Assembly (NCBI GenBank): GCA_030536565.1
Contig: JAUNPT010000059.1
Location: 1-9,867, forward strand
Direction of reading: 5' to 3'
Source of the DNA: Eubacteriales bacterium
GTDB lineage: Bacteria; Bacillota; Clostridia; Lachnospirales; Lachnospiraceae
Length of the DNA stretch: 9,867 nucleotides
Shown here: positions 1 to 6,561 of the stretch, piece after piece
Layout: each line of letters opens with the position of its first letter
Numbering within the stretch: the stretch's first letter is position 1
Notes under the pieces: generated by a model
Databases searched by the model: none
What the model was told of the DNA's origin: nothing
What the model saw: only the letters and a program-made list of their open reading frames with translations
Made by a program: the position numbers and the translations under genes

Positions 1-450
1 GAAAAACCATCTGCAAGAAAGAAGCTGTTTGCTGGAAGCAGGAAGTATGAAGATGATGCGGAAGATGTATCACCGACACTTGGAACAGCTGAGAAGCCAT
101 CTCGTTTTAACAGTAATAAGAAGGTGGTTCCAATTAAGGCTGCTGGTGGGAGAGGGCTTGAGGTAGTAGTTATAAGGCCAGAGTCTATGGAAGATGCGAG
201 TGAGATTACGGATACATTATTAAGCGGTAAAGCAGTTGTTTTAAATCTTGAAGGTATTCATGTTGAAATTGCCCAGAGAATTATAGATTATTCAGCAGGT
301 TCCTGTTATGCAATGAGAGGAAATCTACAGAAGATTACTAATTATATTTTTCTTGTGACACCACCTAATGTAGATATTTCAGGTGACATTCCGGAAATTG
401 TAGCAGGTGGAATAGACCTTACGTCGTTTAAGAACGATATGAAGTTTTAA
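1..450 (+). CDS. sepF: Cell division protein SepF (5' end outside window)
   Basis: SepF binds the FtsZ C-terminus on the inner face of the membrane, bundles FtsZ filaments and helps build the division septum in Gram-positive bacteria. The reading frame is open from base 1, so the N-terminus lies outside the window; 149 codons are visible. The first ~45 residues are a charged, low-complexity linker. The compact SepF core follows, with the stretch VVVIRPESMEDASEI, then LLSGKAVVLNLEGI, then AQRIIDYSAGSCYAMRG, and the closing strand IFLVTPPNVDISGD. These match the family fold of small dimerising alpha/beta domains. An internal GTG at 124 is not the start, because coding sequence of the same frame runs through it. 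The missing part should be the membrane-binding amphipathic helix. Identity is confident from the core motifs; the gene is followed by a hairpin and aroB. Confidence 0.93.
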   Translation, partial: EKPSARKKLFAGSRKYEDDAEDVSPTLGTAEKPSRFNSNKKVVPIKAAGGRGLEVVVIRPESMEDASEITDTLLSGKAVVLNLEGIHVEIAQRIIDYSAGSCYAMRGNLQKITNYIFLVTPPNVDISGDIPEIVAGGIDLTSFKNDMKF

Positions 451-491
451 AGCAGATAATACATAAACGTATAATTAAGAACAATTAGTTA

Positions 492-532
492 TTGCCGCTT
501 CCTGGTTTCACAGGGGAGTGGCAACTTTTAAA
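492..532 (+). terminator. Stable hairpin between sepF and aroB, possible terminator or attenuator
   Basis: Bases 492-503 pair with 513-524 over 12 positions, three of them G-U, around a 9-base loop (504-512). The stem is far richer in GC than its surroundings. It is followed by CTTTT and then As, which is a short U-tract for an intrinsic terminator. It could end sepF transcription, attenuate read-through into aroB, or act as a 5' mRNA stabiliser. It ends about 10 bases before the aroB ribosome binding site and does not cover it. A TATAAT at 470-475 lies just upstream but has no convincing -35 box. No T-box or known riboswitch signature was recognised. Confidence 0.5.
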
Positions 533-545
533 GAGAGAGGTAAAT

Positions 546-1634
546 ATGTCAAAGTCTATTACCATACATATGGATAAGAAACCAATATATGATATTAAAA
601 TAGAAAGAGATTTTAATATGCTTTCTGAAAGCTTTCTGAAGCTTGGGGTAAAAGGACATAAAATCTGTATAGTTACAGACAGCAATGTGGGTCCGATATA
701 TGCAAATGCTGTTAAGAAAGAGCTGGAAAAAACAAAAAACGAAGTTTATGTCTATACATTTGAAGCAGGAGAAAACAATAAAAATTTAGACACTGTTCAG
801 AATGTATATGAATTTTTGATTAAAAACAATTTCGACAGAAAAGATATGCTGGCTGCTTTGGGTGGCGGTGTTGTCGGAGATTTGACAGGCTATACAGCTG
901 CCACATATCTTAGAGGCATTGACTTTATCCAGATTCCAACATCTCTTTTAGCACAGGTTGACTCAAGTATAGGTGGAAAAACAGGTGTTGATTTCAGAGC
1001 GTATAAGAATATGGTGGGAGCTTTTTATCAGCCAAAGCTTGTATATATGAATATTTCTGTTCTTAATTCTTTAAGTAAAAGACTGTTTAATTCTGGCTTT
1101 GGTGAACTTATTAAACATGGTTTAATAAAAGACAGGGAGTTTTTTAATTGGTTAAAAACAAATGTTAAAGAAATCAAGGCACTCAATCAGGATACACTTG
1201 AAAAAATGATTGAGACAAGCTGTAATATCAAGAAAAATGTTGTTGAAAACGACCCAAAGGAACAGGCAGAGAGAGCTTTGCTTAATTTTGGACATACATT
1301 AGGTCATGCGATAGAGAAGCTTATGGATTTTAAGCTGTATCATGGTGAATGCGTTGTTCTGGGAATGATTGCAGCACTTAAGATTACACAAATGAGAGGC
1401 CTGATAACTGAAAAGGAATATGAAGCTGCATATGAAATGTTTAAATTGTATGAATTTCCACTGACAGTTACAGGAATATCCATTGAAGACACTATTCTTG
1501 TATCGAAAAGTGATAAAAAGATGGAGGGCAGTGTTATTAAATTTATTCTTCTTAATGCAGTTGGAAATGCTTATATAGACAGAACAGTAACAGAAGACGA
1601 GATGAGAAAAGCGCTTGAAAACATAATAATATAA
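546..1634 (+). CDS. aroB: 3-dehydroquinate synthase
   Basis: AroB converts DAHP to 3-dehydroquinate, the second step of the shikimate pathway, in the cytoplasm, using NAD and a divalent metal. The 362-residue product has the usual family length. Visible motifs are the NAD-binding glycine loop GGGVVGD (106-112), PTSLLAQVDSSIGGKTGVDF (131-150), KNMVGAFYQP (154-163), and the expected zinc ligands Glu187 (in GELIKHG), His250 (NFGHTLGHA) and His266 (YHGE). I chose the ATG at 546 because AGAGAGG at 534-540 sits 5 bases upstream and the family N-terminus begins there. The frame is open back to a TTG at 492, but that would translate the hairpin and adds 18 residues with no family match. lspA follows after 42 bases with no terminator. 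It stands alone here, without other aro genes. Confidence 0.96.
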   Translation: MSKSITIHMDKKPIYDIKIERDFNMLSESFLKLGVKGHKICIVTDSNVGPIYANAVKKELEKTKNEVYVYTFEAGENNKNLDTVQNVYEFLIKNNFDRKDMLAALGGGVVGDLTGYTAATYLRGIDFIQIPTSLLAQVDSSIGGKTGVDFRAYKNMVGAFYQPKLVYMNISVLNSLSKRLFNSGFGELIKHGLIKDREFFNWLKTNVKEIKALNQDTLEKMIETSCNIKKNVVENDPKEQAERALLNFGHTLGHAIEKLMDFKLYHGECVVLGMIAALKITQMRGLITEKEYEAAYEMFKLYEFPLTVTGISIEDTILVSKSDKKMEGSVIKFILLNAVGNAYIDRTVTEDEMRKALENIII

Positions 1635-1676
1635 TATTAAGCTGCAAATGTAATTATATTGGGAGAAGATTAAAGC

Positions 1677-2198
1677 ATGGAAAAGAAAAGAAAAATATTT
1701 TTATGGGTGTATTTAGCAGGAATGGCAGTTTTAGTTTTTTTAGACCAGATAACGAAAATTGCTGCAGAAAATAAATTATATAATAAAAAAGCATTTGTAA
1801 TTATTGATGGTTTTTTTGAGCTTTCATATCTTCGTAATTCAGGGGCCGCATGGGGAATGCTTAGTGGTAAAAGAATATTTTTTCTGTTGATAACATTATT
1901 TATGCTTGGTGTGATTACATATGCTGTAATAAAGATGCCAGCTGTAAAGAAGATGATTCCGCTTGAATGTGTCTGTATACTGTTAGGGGCTGGAGCGGCC
2001 GGTAATTTTATAGACAGGCTTGTGTTTGGATATGTAAGAGATTTTATATATTTTAAGGCTATTAATTTTCCTGTATTTAATGTGGCAGACAGTTATGTGA
2101 CGGTTGCTGAGATTTTGTTTATTATTCTTATATTTTTTGTTTATGATGAGGCGGATTTTGATTTTTTAAAGTTTAATAATAAGAAAGATGATAAATAG
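1677..2198 (+). CDS. lspA: Lipoprotein signal peptidase (signal peptidase II)
   Basis: LspA is an integral membrane aspartyl protease that removes the signal peptide from prolipoproteins after Lgt has lipidated the lipobox cysteine. The 173-residue product shows four hydrophobic segments (roughly 8-23, 66-86, 96-112 and 138-156), as in the family. Conserved blocks are FLDQITK (21-27), YLRNSGAAWG (51-60), GNFIDRLVFGYVRDFI (109-124) and FPVFNVADSYVTV (131-143); Asp113 and Asp138 are the expected catalytic pair. GGGAGAA at 1661-1667 gives a well-placed ribosome binding site for the ATG. The C-terminus carries a charged Asp/Lys-rich tail. It is followed 16 bases later by the RluD-type gene, an arrangement common in Firmicutes (lspA then a pseudouridine synthase), so co-transcription is likely. 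Confidence 0.96.
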   Translation: MEKKRKIFLWVYLAGMAVLVFLDQITKIAAENKLYNKKAFVIIDGFFELSYLRNSGAAWGMLSGKRIFFLLITLFMLGVITYAVIKMPAVKKMIPLECVCILLGAGAAGNFIDRLVFGYVRDFIYFKAINFPVFNVADSYVTVAEILFIILIFFVYDEADFDFLKFNNKKDDK

Positions 2199-2214
2199 TG
2201 ATTGTGGGTGAGTT

Positions 2215-3147
2215 ATGAATAAAACAGAACAGTTTCATTTGACGTCAGATTATTGTGATGCAGGAGAACGGATTGATAAGTATATTTCTGATGAGCTTGA
2301 AGGTTATTCAAGGTCATTTGTCCAAAAAATGATTAAAGATGGTATGGTTCTGGTTAATGGAAAAGCGGTTAAGGCTAATTATAAGCTGGGGACTGAAGAT
2401 ATAATAGATGTTACAGTCCCAAAACTTATAGCACCAGAGATTATAGAGCAGGATATACCGTTGGATATTTTGTATGAAGATGAAGATATAATAGTTGTGA
2501 ACAAACCAAAGGGTATGGTTGTTCATCCTGCGGCAGGACATTATGAAGATACGCTTGTCAATGCTCTTATGTTTCACTGTAAAGACCAGCTTTCAGGTAT
2601 TAACGGTGTTATGAGACCAGGCATTGTGCATAGAATAGATATGAATACAACGGGTGTTATTGTTGCCTGTAAAAATGATTATGCACACAATGCAATTGCT
2701 GCACAGCTTAGTGTGCATTCTATTACAAGAAAATACTGTGCAATTGTACATAATCCATTTTCAGCAGCTTATGTAACTGTCGATGCTCCTATTGGAAGAA
2801 ATCCTGTAGACAGAAAAAAGATGGCTGTGGACAAAAAAAACGGAAGAAGGGCAGTTACACATTATAAAGTACTTGAAAATTTTAATAAATTTGCATATGT
2901 GGAGTGTCAGCTTGAAACGGGCAGGACTCATCAGATAAGAGTGCATATGGCAAGCATAGGGCATCCACTTTTGGGTGATGACGTATATACTATGGCTAAA
3001 TCACCATATAAACTCACAGGTCAGACTTTGCATGCAAGGATTCTTGGCTTTGTTCACCCAAGAACATCAGAATATATGGAATTTGAAGCTCCGGTTCCAG
3101 AATATTTTGAAAATGTATTAAAGGATTTAAGAATGAAAAACAGATAA
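2215..3147 (+). CDS. RluA/RluD-family 23S rRNA pseudouridine synthase
   Basis: This enzyme isomerises uridine to pseudouridine in RNA, most likely in the large-subunit rRNA. An S4 RNA-binding domain occupies about residues 16-75 (ERIDKYISDEL, SRSFVQKMIKDGMVLVNGK). The catalytic domain follows: VVNKPKGMVVHPAAGH (94-109), the active-site block GIVHRIDMNTTGVIV (136-150) with Asp142 as the catalytic aspartate, RRAVTHYKVL (211-220) and LETGRTHQIRVHMASIGHPLLGDD split across 234-256. The 310-residue length fits RluD/YlyB proteins. The start is supported by GGTGA (2207-2211), which pairs with the far end of the anti-SD and so sits close to the ATG. It follows lspA by 16 bases. The exact target position (the RluD-type 1911/1915/1917 or another) cannot be told from sequence, so no symbol is given. 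Confidence 0.94.
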   Translation: MNKTEQFHLTSDYCDAGERIDKYISDELEGYSRSFVQKMIKDGMVLVNGKAVKANYKLGTEDIIDVTVPKLIAPEIIEQDIPLDILYEDEDIIVVNKPKGMVVHPAAGHYEDTLVNALMFHCKDQLSGINGVMRPGIVHRIDMNTTGVIVACKNDYAHNAIAAQLSVHSITRKYCAIVHNPFSAAYVTVDAPIGRNPVDRKKMAVDKKNGRRAVTHYKVLENFNKFAYVECQLETGRTHQIRVHMASIGHPLLGDDVYTMAKSPYKLTGQTLHARILGFVHPRTSEYMEFEAPVPEYFENVLKDLRMKNR

Positions 3148-3170
3148 TTTTGTGAAAATTTATATAATTT

Positions 3171-3202
3171 TTGTGGATTTTTTAAACAATTTGATATATA
3201 AT
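3171..3202 (+). promoter_or_regulatory. Probable promoter for the kinase-like gene
   Basis: The 120-base gap after the pseudouridine synthase is very AT-rich. TTGTGG at 3171-3176 and overlapping -10 candidates TATATA (3195-3200, 18-base spacer) and TATAAT (3197-3202, 20-base spacer) give a plausible vegetative promoter about 65 bases upstream of the next ATG. A clear ribosome binding site, GGAGG at 3253-3257, precedes that ATG. No terminator hairpin was seen in the gap, so read-through from the upstream operon also remains possible. Confidence 0.4.
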
Positions 3203-3267
3203 ATACATAAATCAAAAAGTACTTGTTTATCTAGAATTGACAGGCAGAATTTGGAGGTATATGTATT

Positions 3268-3897
3268 ATGGATGAGAGAACAGTTATTACTATTGGACGT
3301 GAATTTGGTAGTGGTGGACATGAGATTGGTATGAAGCTGGCTGAGAAGCTGGGGATTAAGTGCTATGACAAGGAATTATTGGAGCTTGCTGCCAAGCAGA
3401 GCGGCCTGTGTGAAGAACTTTTTGCATCTCAGGACGAAAAGCCAACCAATAGTTTTTTATATTCCCTTGTAATGGATACATATTCATTAGGTTATACCAA
3501 TTCATATGTTGATATGCCAATTAATCACAAGGTGTTTTTGGCGCAGTTTGATGCGATTAAAAAGCTTGCTGAAAAAGAATCCTGTGTTATTGTTGGACGC
3601 TGTGCAGATTATGCATTGGAAGATAATCCATTTGCGGTCAGTGTGTGGATTAAAGCAAGTATGAACAACAGAGTTCAGAGAATTAAAAGAATTTATGAAC
3701 TTAATGATTCTAAGGCTGCCGACCTTATTCAGAAGACAGATAAGAGGAGAGCAAGCTATTACAACTATTATTCAAGTAAGAAGTGGGGCGAGGCAAAGAG
3801 CTATGACCTTTGTATTGACAGTGGAATACTTGGAATTGATGGTGCAATTGAAATGATTTTGAAATTCATTGAATTAAAGGAAAAAAATCTTAAGTAA
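3268..3897 (+). CDS. Cytidylate kinase-like family protein
   Basis: The 209-residue protein resembles the Cytidylate_kin2 group of P-loop nucleoside-kinase-like proteins, which are common in Clostridia and mostly uncharacterised. The N-terminus VITIGREFGSGGHEIGMKLA (6-25) holds a modified P-loop, GREFGSGG (10-17), lacking the usual GK[S/T] lysine; this form is typical of the family. Further blocks are CYDKELLELAAKQSGL (32-47), CVIVGRCADYAL (106-117), the basic run IKRIYELN (139-146), and a lid-like segment KTDKRRASYYNYYSSKKWG (156-174) followed by YDLCIDSG. The start is fixed by GGAGG at 3253-3257. It is not the canonical Cmk, so a true CMP kinase role is unproven. The next gene begins 15 bases later and probably shares its transcript. 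Confidence 0.85.
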   Translation: MDERTVITIGREFGSGGHEIGMKLAEKLGIKCYDKELLELAAKQSGLCEELFASQDEKPTNSFLYSLVMDTYSLGYTNSYVDMPINHKVFLAQFDAIKKLAEKESCVIVGRCADYALEDNPFAVSVWIKASMNNRVQRIKRIYELNDSKAADLIQKTDKRRASYYNYYSSKKWGEAKSYDLCIDSGILGIDGAIEMILKFIELKEKNLK

Positions 3898-3912
3898 TAA
3901 ACAGGTTTTAAT

Positions 3913-4869
3913 ATGAAGTTAAAGGGCTATAGTCGTATAAAGAAAATTAATGTTAAAGGATGGCTGTTAGGAGGAAATTCTAAGATTTATGCTGTAATCT
4001 TAATTTTATTTCTGGCAGCTGTTCTTTTTGTGTTTAAATCAGTGACAGCTATGAATGTTGATAATGACACTGAGCAGACACAGGGATATACCGAAGAACA
4101 GACGCAGGAACAAAGCTCAATATACGTTGCTGAAAATCAGAAATATTTAATTAAGGTCAACAAATCAAAAAATTTCATGAAAATATATACCATGGATAAT
4201 AATATGGAATTTACAGAGGTATGGAATTCATTTTGGTGTTCAGTAAATAATTCAGTGGATGTGGGCAGGACATTCATTTCTGATAAGTCGGTATGGTATA
4301 AGATTAAAGACAGTGCATATGGTCATTATGCTAATAGGCTTGATAGTGGTGCATGGATATATTCTGTTCCATATTACTCCCAGGATATATCACGTTTAAA
4401 CATTAATCTGTATAACAATCTTGGCAAAGCGACTAAAACCGGCTCTATTTATATAGAGGCGGGAAATGCAAAGTGGATATATGAAAATTGTGGTAATCAG
4501 ACAGTCGTAGAAGTTTATGAGGATATGGCTGAACCAATACCAGATGGACTGCTGCAGATGGAAACACTGCCTAATGGTTCGTCTTATGACCCGTCAGACA
4601 TGCCAAAGAGCAGTGATGGAGCATGTCCCGCACCTATTAATTATATGAGGGTTGTAAAGGGGAAAGTTATTACTGTAGGTTCAGCTTTTGACCCAATGGA
4701 AGGTGCTTCGGCTTTTGATATGAACGGTAATGATATAAGCTCATATATTAAGGTTGAGGGAAATGTTGATACTACAAAAGAAGGAGTCTATCCGCTTACA
4801 TACTCTATTTTAGATATATATGGAAAGTCTCTTTCATATTACAGGGAAGTTACAGTAACGTCTCAATGA
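3913..4869 (+). CDS. Membrane-anchored, degenerate L,D-transpeptidase-like protein with DUF5011/Ig-like C-terminus
   Basis: Layout of the 318 residues: a short basic cytoplasmic N-terminus (1-23), one membrane helix (about 24-45), a Gln/Thr/Glu-rich linker (50-69), a middle domain (about 76-205) and a C-terminal domain (about 241-318). The middle domain follows the layout of YkuD L,D-transpeptidases: YLIKVNKSKNFMKIY, then WCSVNNSVDVGRTFI, then GAWIYSVPYY, then GNAKWIYENCGNQTVVEVYED after the usual active-site position. That site, normally SHGCIR, reads KTGSIY (175-180), so the nucleophilic Cys is Ser178 and the His and Arg are also lost. The C-terminal domain (AFDMNGNDISSYIKVEGNV, then GVYPLTYSILDIYGKSLSYY) looks like a DUF5011 Ig-like fold. 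The protein should face the cell wall. I infer a non-catalytic wall-binding or scaffolding role. The YkuD reading is from motif memory, not a search. Its Shine-Dalgarno is weak (AGG at 3903-3905), suggesting translation dependent on the upstream gene. Confidence 0.7.
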   Translation: MKLKGYSRIKKINVKGWLLGGNSKIYAVILILFLAAVLFVFKSVTAMNVDNDTEQTQGYTEEQTQEQSSIYVAENQKYLIKVNKSKNFMKIYTMDNNMEFTEVWNSFWCSVNNSVDVGRTFISDKSVWYKIKDSAYGHYANRLDSGAWIYSVPYYSQDISRLNINLYNNLGKATKTGSIYIEAGNAKWIYENCGNQTVVEVYEDMAEPIPDGLLQMETLPNGSSYDPSDMPKSSDGACPAPINYMRVVKGKVITVGSAFDPMEGASAFDMNGNDISSYIKVEGNVDTTKEGVYPLTYSILDIYGKSLSYYREVTVTSQ

Positions 4870-4898
4870 TTTAAAACCTCTTTTACTAAAAAAATTCT

Positions 4899-4926
4899 TT
4901 GTGAAAATGCATATATATGCTATAAT
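4899..4926 (+). promoter_or_regulatory. putP promoter with extended -10
   Basis: TTGTGA (4899-4904) and a perfect TATAAT (4921-4926) are separated by 16 bases. The -10 is preceded by TGC (4918-4920), the TGn extended -10 element. Transcription should start near 4932-4934, giving a leader of only about 30 bases. AAGAGG (4948-4953) is the ribosome binding site for the ATG at 4962. This is the best promoter in the window. Confidence 0.8.
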
Positions 4927-4940
4927 AACAAAGTTATTAT
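4909..4940. promoter_or_regulatory. Two palindromes over the putP promoter, candidate operators
   Basis: GCATATATATGC (4909-4920) is a perfect 12-base palindrome filling the promoter spacer. ATAATAAC-AAA-GTTATTAT (4922-4940) is a perfect inverted repeat with 8-base arms and a 3-base centre, covering most of the -10 box and the start site. A repressor bound to either would block RNA polymerase. AT-rich DNA yields short palindromes by chance, so the second is the stronger candidate. In RNA the second repeat falls mostly at the 5' end and would form only a weak AU hairpin. Confidence 0.45.
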
Positions 4941-4961
4941 TAGGAAAAAGAGGTTATTTGT

Positions 4962-6485
4962 ATGTCACAGACAATTATTATGATTACTATTGCCGTATAC
5001 CTTGTTATGGTAGTTGCAATAGGGTTTGTCTTCACCAAGAAGAATAATACAGTTGATGATTTCTATCTTGGTGGAAGAAAGCTTGGTCCATTTGTTACAG
5101 CTATGAGTGCGGAAGCATCAGACATGAGCAGCTGGCTTTTAATGGGACTTCCGGGGGTTGCATATTTATCAGGCGTGGCAGATGCCACTTGGACAGCTCT
5201 TGGTCTTGCTATAGGTACATATGTAAACTGGCTCATCGTTGCTAAGAGAATCAGAAAGTATTCACAGGGCTATGAAGCATTTACACTGCCAGATTTCTTC
5301 TCAAAAAGATTTGGAGATAATAAGAATATTTTAACATTTATATCTGCAATTGTTATTATTGTATTTTTTATTCCATACACAGCTTCAGGCTTTGCTGCAT
5401 GTGGAAAATTATTTTCAGGCCTATTTGGAAGCGATTATTTGTTATCTATGATTGTAAGCGCAGTTGTTATCGTAACTTATTGTACACTTGGAGGTTTTCT
5501 TGCTGCCAGTACAACAGATTTAATTCAGAGTATTGTTATGACAATTGCTTTATTTGTAGTGGTTGGTTTTGGAGTTGAAACGGCTGGTGGTTTCGATGCG
5601 GTTATCAGCAATGCACAGTCACTTCCAGGATATTTAGATATGTTTAGTTCACATGTGGCTGCGTCAAACGGTGCAAAGCCATACAGTCTGCTTTCTATTT
5701 GCTCTACATTGGCATGGGGACTTGGGTATTTTGGTATGCCTCATATTCTTCTTAGGTTTATGGCTATTGAAGATGAGAATAAGCTGAAGCTGTCAAGAAG
5801 AGTTGCAACGATATGGGTAGTGATTTCTCTTGCAGTTGCAGTATTTATTGGTATTGTTGGATTAGGCATCTCTAAAACAGGCGCTATTGAAATGCTTACA
5901 GGAAGTAATTCTGAAACAATTATTATGAAGATTACACATCTTTTAAGCTCCAACGGAGCATTTGCGGCAGTTATTGCAGGTGTGATTTTAGCTGGTATTC
6001 TTGCAGCTACGATGTCAACAGCTGACTCGCAGCTATTGGCAGCTGCATCCAGTGTTTCACAAAATCTGTTTACAGACTGCTTTAAGATTAAACTAAGCCA
6101 GAAAAAATCAATGATGATTGCAAGAGTTACAGTTGTTATCATTTCAATAATATCTATTATCCTTGCCAGTGACCCTAAAAGTTCGGTATTTGATATCGTT
6201 TCTTTTGCATGGGCTGGTTTTGGAGCAACCTTCGGCCCGGTTGTTTTAGCAGCACTTTTCTGGAAGAATGCCAACAAATATGGCGCGATTGCCGGTCTTT
6301 TAACTGGCGGGGTTACAATTTTTGTATGGAAATATGGTATTTCAAAAATCGGAGGAGTATTTGCAATATATGAACTGCTCCCTGCATTTGTGGCTGCGTT
6401 AGTCACAATAGTTGTTGTCAGCAAGCTTACAGGTAAGCCGGATAAGGAAGTGCTTGATAAATTTGAAGAAGTAAGAAGCGCATAA
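4962..6485 (+). CDS. putP: Sodium/proline symporter (SSS family)
   Basis: PutP imports proline coupled to Na+ and belongs to the solute:sodium symporter family with a LeuT-like fold. The 507-residue length and about 13 hydrophobic helices agree with E. coli PutP (502). Diagnostic blocks: VDDFYLGGRKLGPFVTAMSA (31-50), EASDMSSWLLMGLPG (51-65) with Asp54 matching the Na+-site Asp55 of E. coli PutP, GYEAFTLPDFFSKRFGD (103-119), GYFGMPHILLRFMAIE (255-270), and ATMSTADSQLLAAASS (349-364) where Ser352/Thr353 match the Na+-binding Ser340/Thr341. These make proline a likely substrate; related family members carry other solutes, so specificity is inferred. It has its own promoter and ends at a bidirectional terminator, so it is probably monocistronic. 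Proline may be used as osmolyte, nutrient or Stickland substrate. Confidence 0.93.
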   Translation: MSQTIIMITIAVYLVMVVAIGFVFTKKNNTVDDFYLGGRKLGPFVTAMSAEASDMSSWLLMGLPGVAYLSGVADATWTALGLAIGTYVNWLIVAKRIRKYSQGYEAFTLPDFFSKRFGDNKNILTFISAIVIIVFFIPYTASGFAACGKLFSGLFGSDYLLSMIVSAVVIVTYCTLGGFLAASTTDLIQSIVMTIALFVVVGFGVETAGGFDAVISNAQSLPGYLDMFSSHVAASNGAKPYSLLSICSTLAWGLGYFGMPHILLRFMAIEDENKLKLSRRVATIWVVISLAVAVFIGIVGLGISKTGAIEMLTGSNSETIIMKITHLLSSNGAFAAVIAGVILAGILAATMSTADSQLLAAASSVSQNLFTDCFKIKLSQKKSMMIARVTVVIISIISIILASDPKSSVFDIVSFAWAGFGATFGPVVLAALFWKNANKYGAIAGLLTGGVTIFVWKYGISKIGGVFAIYELLPAFVAALVTIVVVSKLTGKPDKEVLDKFEEVRSA

Positions 6486-6511
6486 AAAGTAATTAGATAT
6501 TTATTCATGAA

Positions 6512-6554
6512 AAAGCCATTATATGAATCTGCTTAAAATTCATACAATGGCTTT
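6512..6554. terminator. Bidirectional intrinsic terminator between putP and the deacetylase
   Basis: AAAGCCATT (6512-6520) pairs with AATGGCTTT (6546-6554). After one A-C mismatch, TATGAAT (6522-6528) pairs with ATTCATA (6538-6544), leaving a 9-base loop. The arms carry runs of A and T at their outer ends (GAAAAAGCC on the left, GGCTTTCTTAAT on the right), so the hairpin can work in both directions. It sits between the convergent putP stop (6485) and the deacetylase stop (6562). Confidence 0.85.
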
Positions 6555-6561
6555 CTTAATA

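Larger units (their letters stand above)
4875..4955 (+). repeat. 10-base inverted repeat flanking the putP promoter, one arm covering the RBS
   Basis: AACCTCTTTT (4875-4884) is the exact reverse complement of AAAAGAGGTT (4946-4955), and the right arm contains the putP ribosome binding site. The left arm lies upstream of the promoter, so only a transcript reading through from the previous gene would hold both arms. In such a transcript the ribosome binding site could be masked. Confidence 0.5.

Noticed and set aside
124..126. GTG at 124 as the start of sepF
   Set aside because: The same frame is open to base 1 with a SepF-like linker, so this is an internal Val codon of a gene cut by the window edge.
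492..545. TTG at 492 as the aroB start, adding 18 residues
   Set aside because: The extension translates the hairpin, has no ribosome binding site and no family similarity; the ATG at 546 has AGAGAGG in place.
2314..2964. Minus-strand open frames within the pseudouridine synthase gene
   Set aside because: No ribosome binding sites and no domain similarity; they lie opposite a confidently identified gene.
3237..3265. TTGACA at 3237-3242 as a -35 box for the kinase-like gene
   Set aside because: A -10 at the right distance would fall after the GGAGG ribosome binding site and nearly at the ATG, leaving no usable leader.
3152..3334. 60-residue open frame spanning the gap and the start of the kinase-like gene
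   Set aside because: It overlaps the kinase-like gene in another frame, lacks a ribosome binding site and covers the promoter region.
5741..6508. Long open frame on the minus strand opposite putP
   Set aside because: It lies wholly against a well-supported transporter gene and its Ala/Ile/Ser/Thr-rich translation shows no recognisable domain; it is a shadow of the codon pattern.
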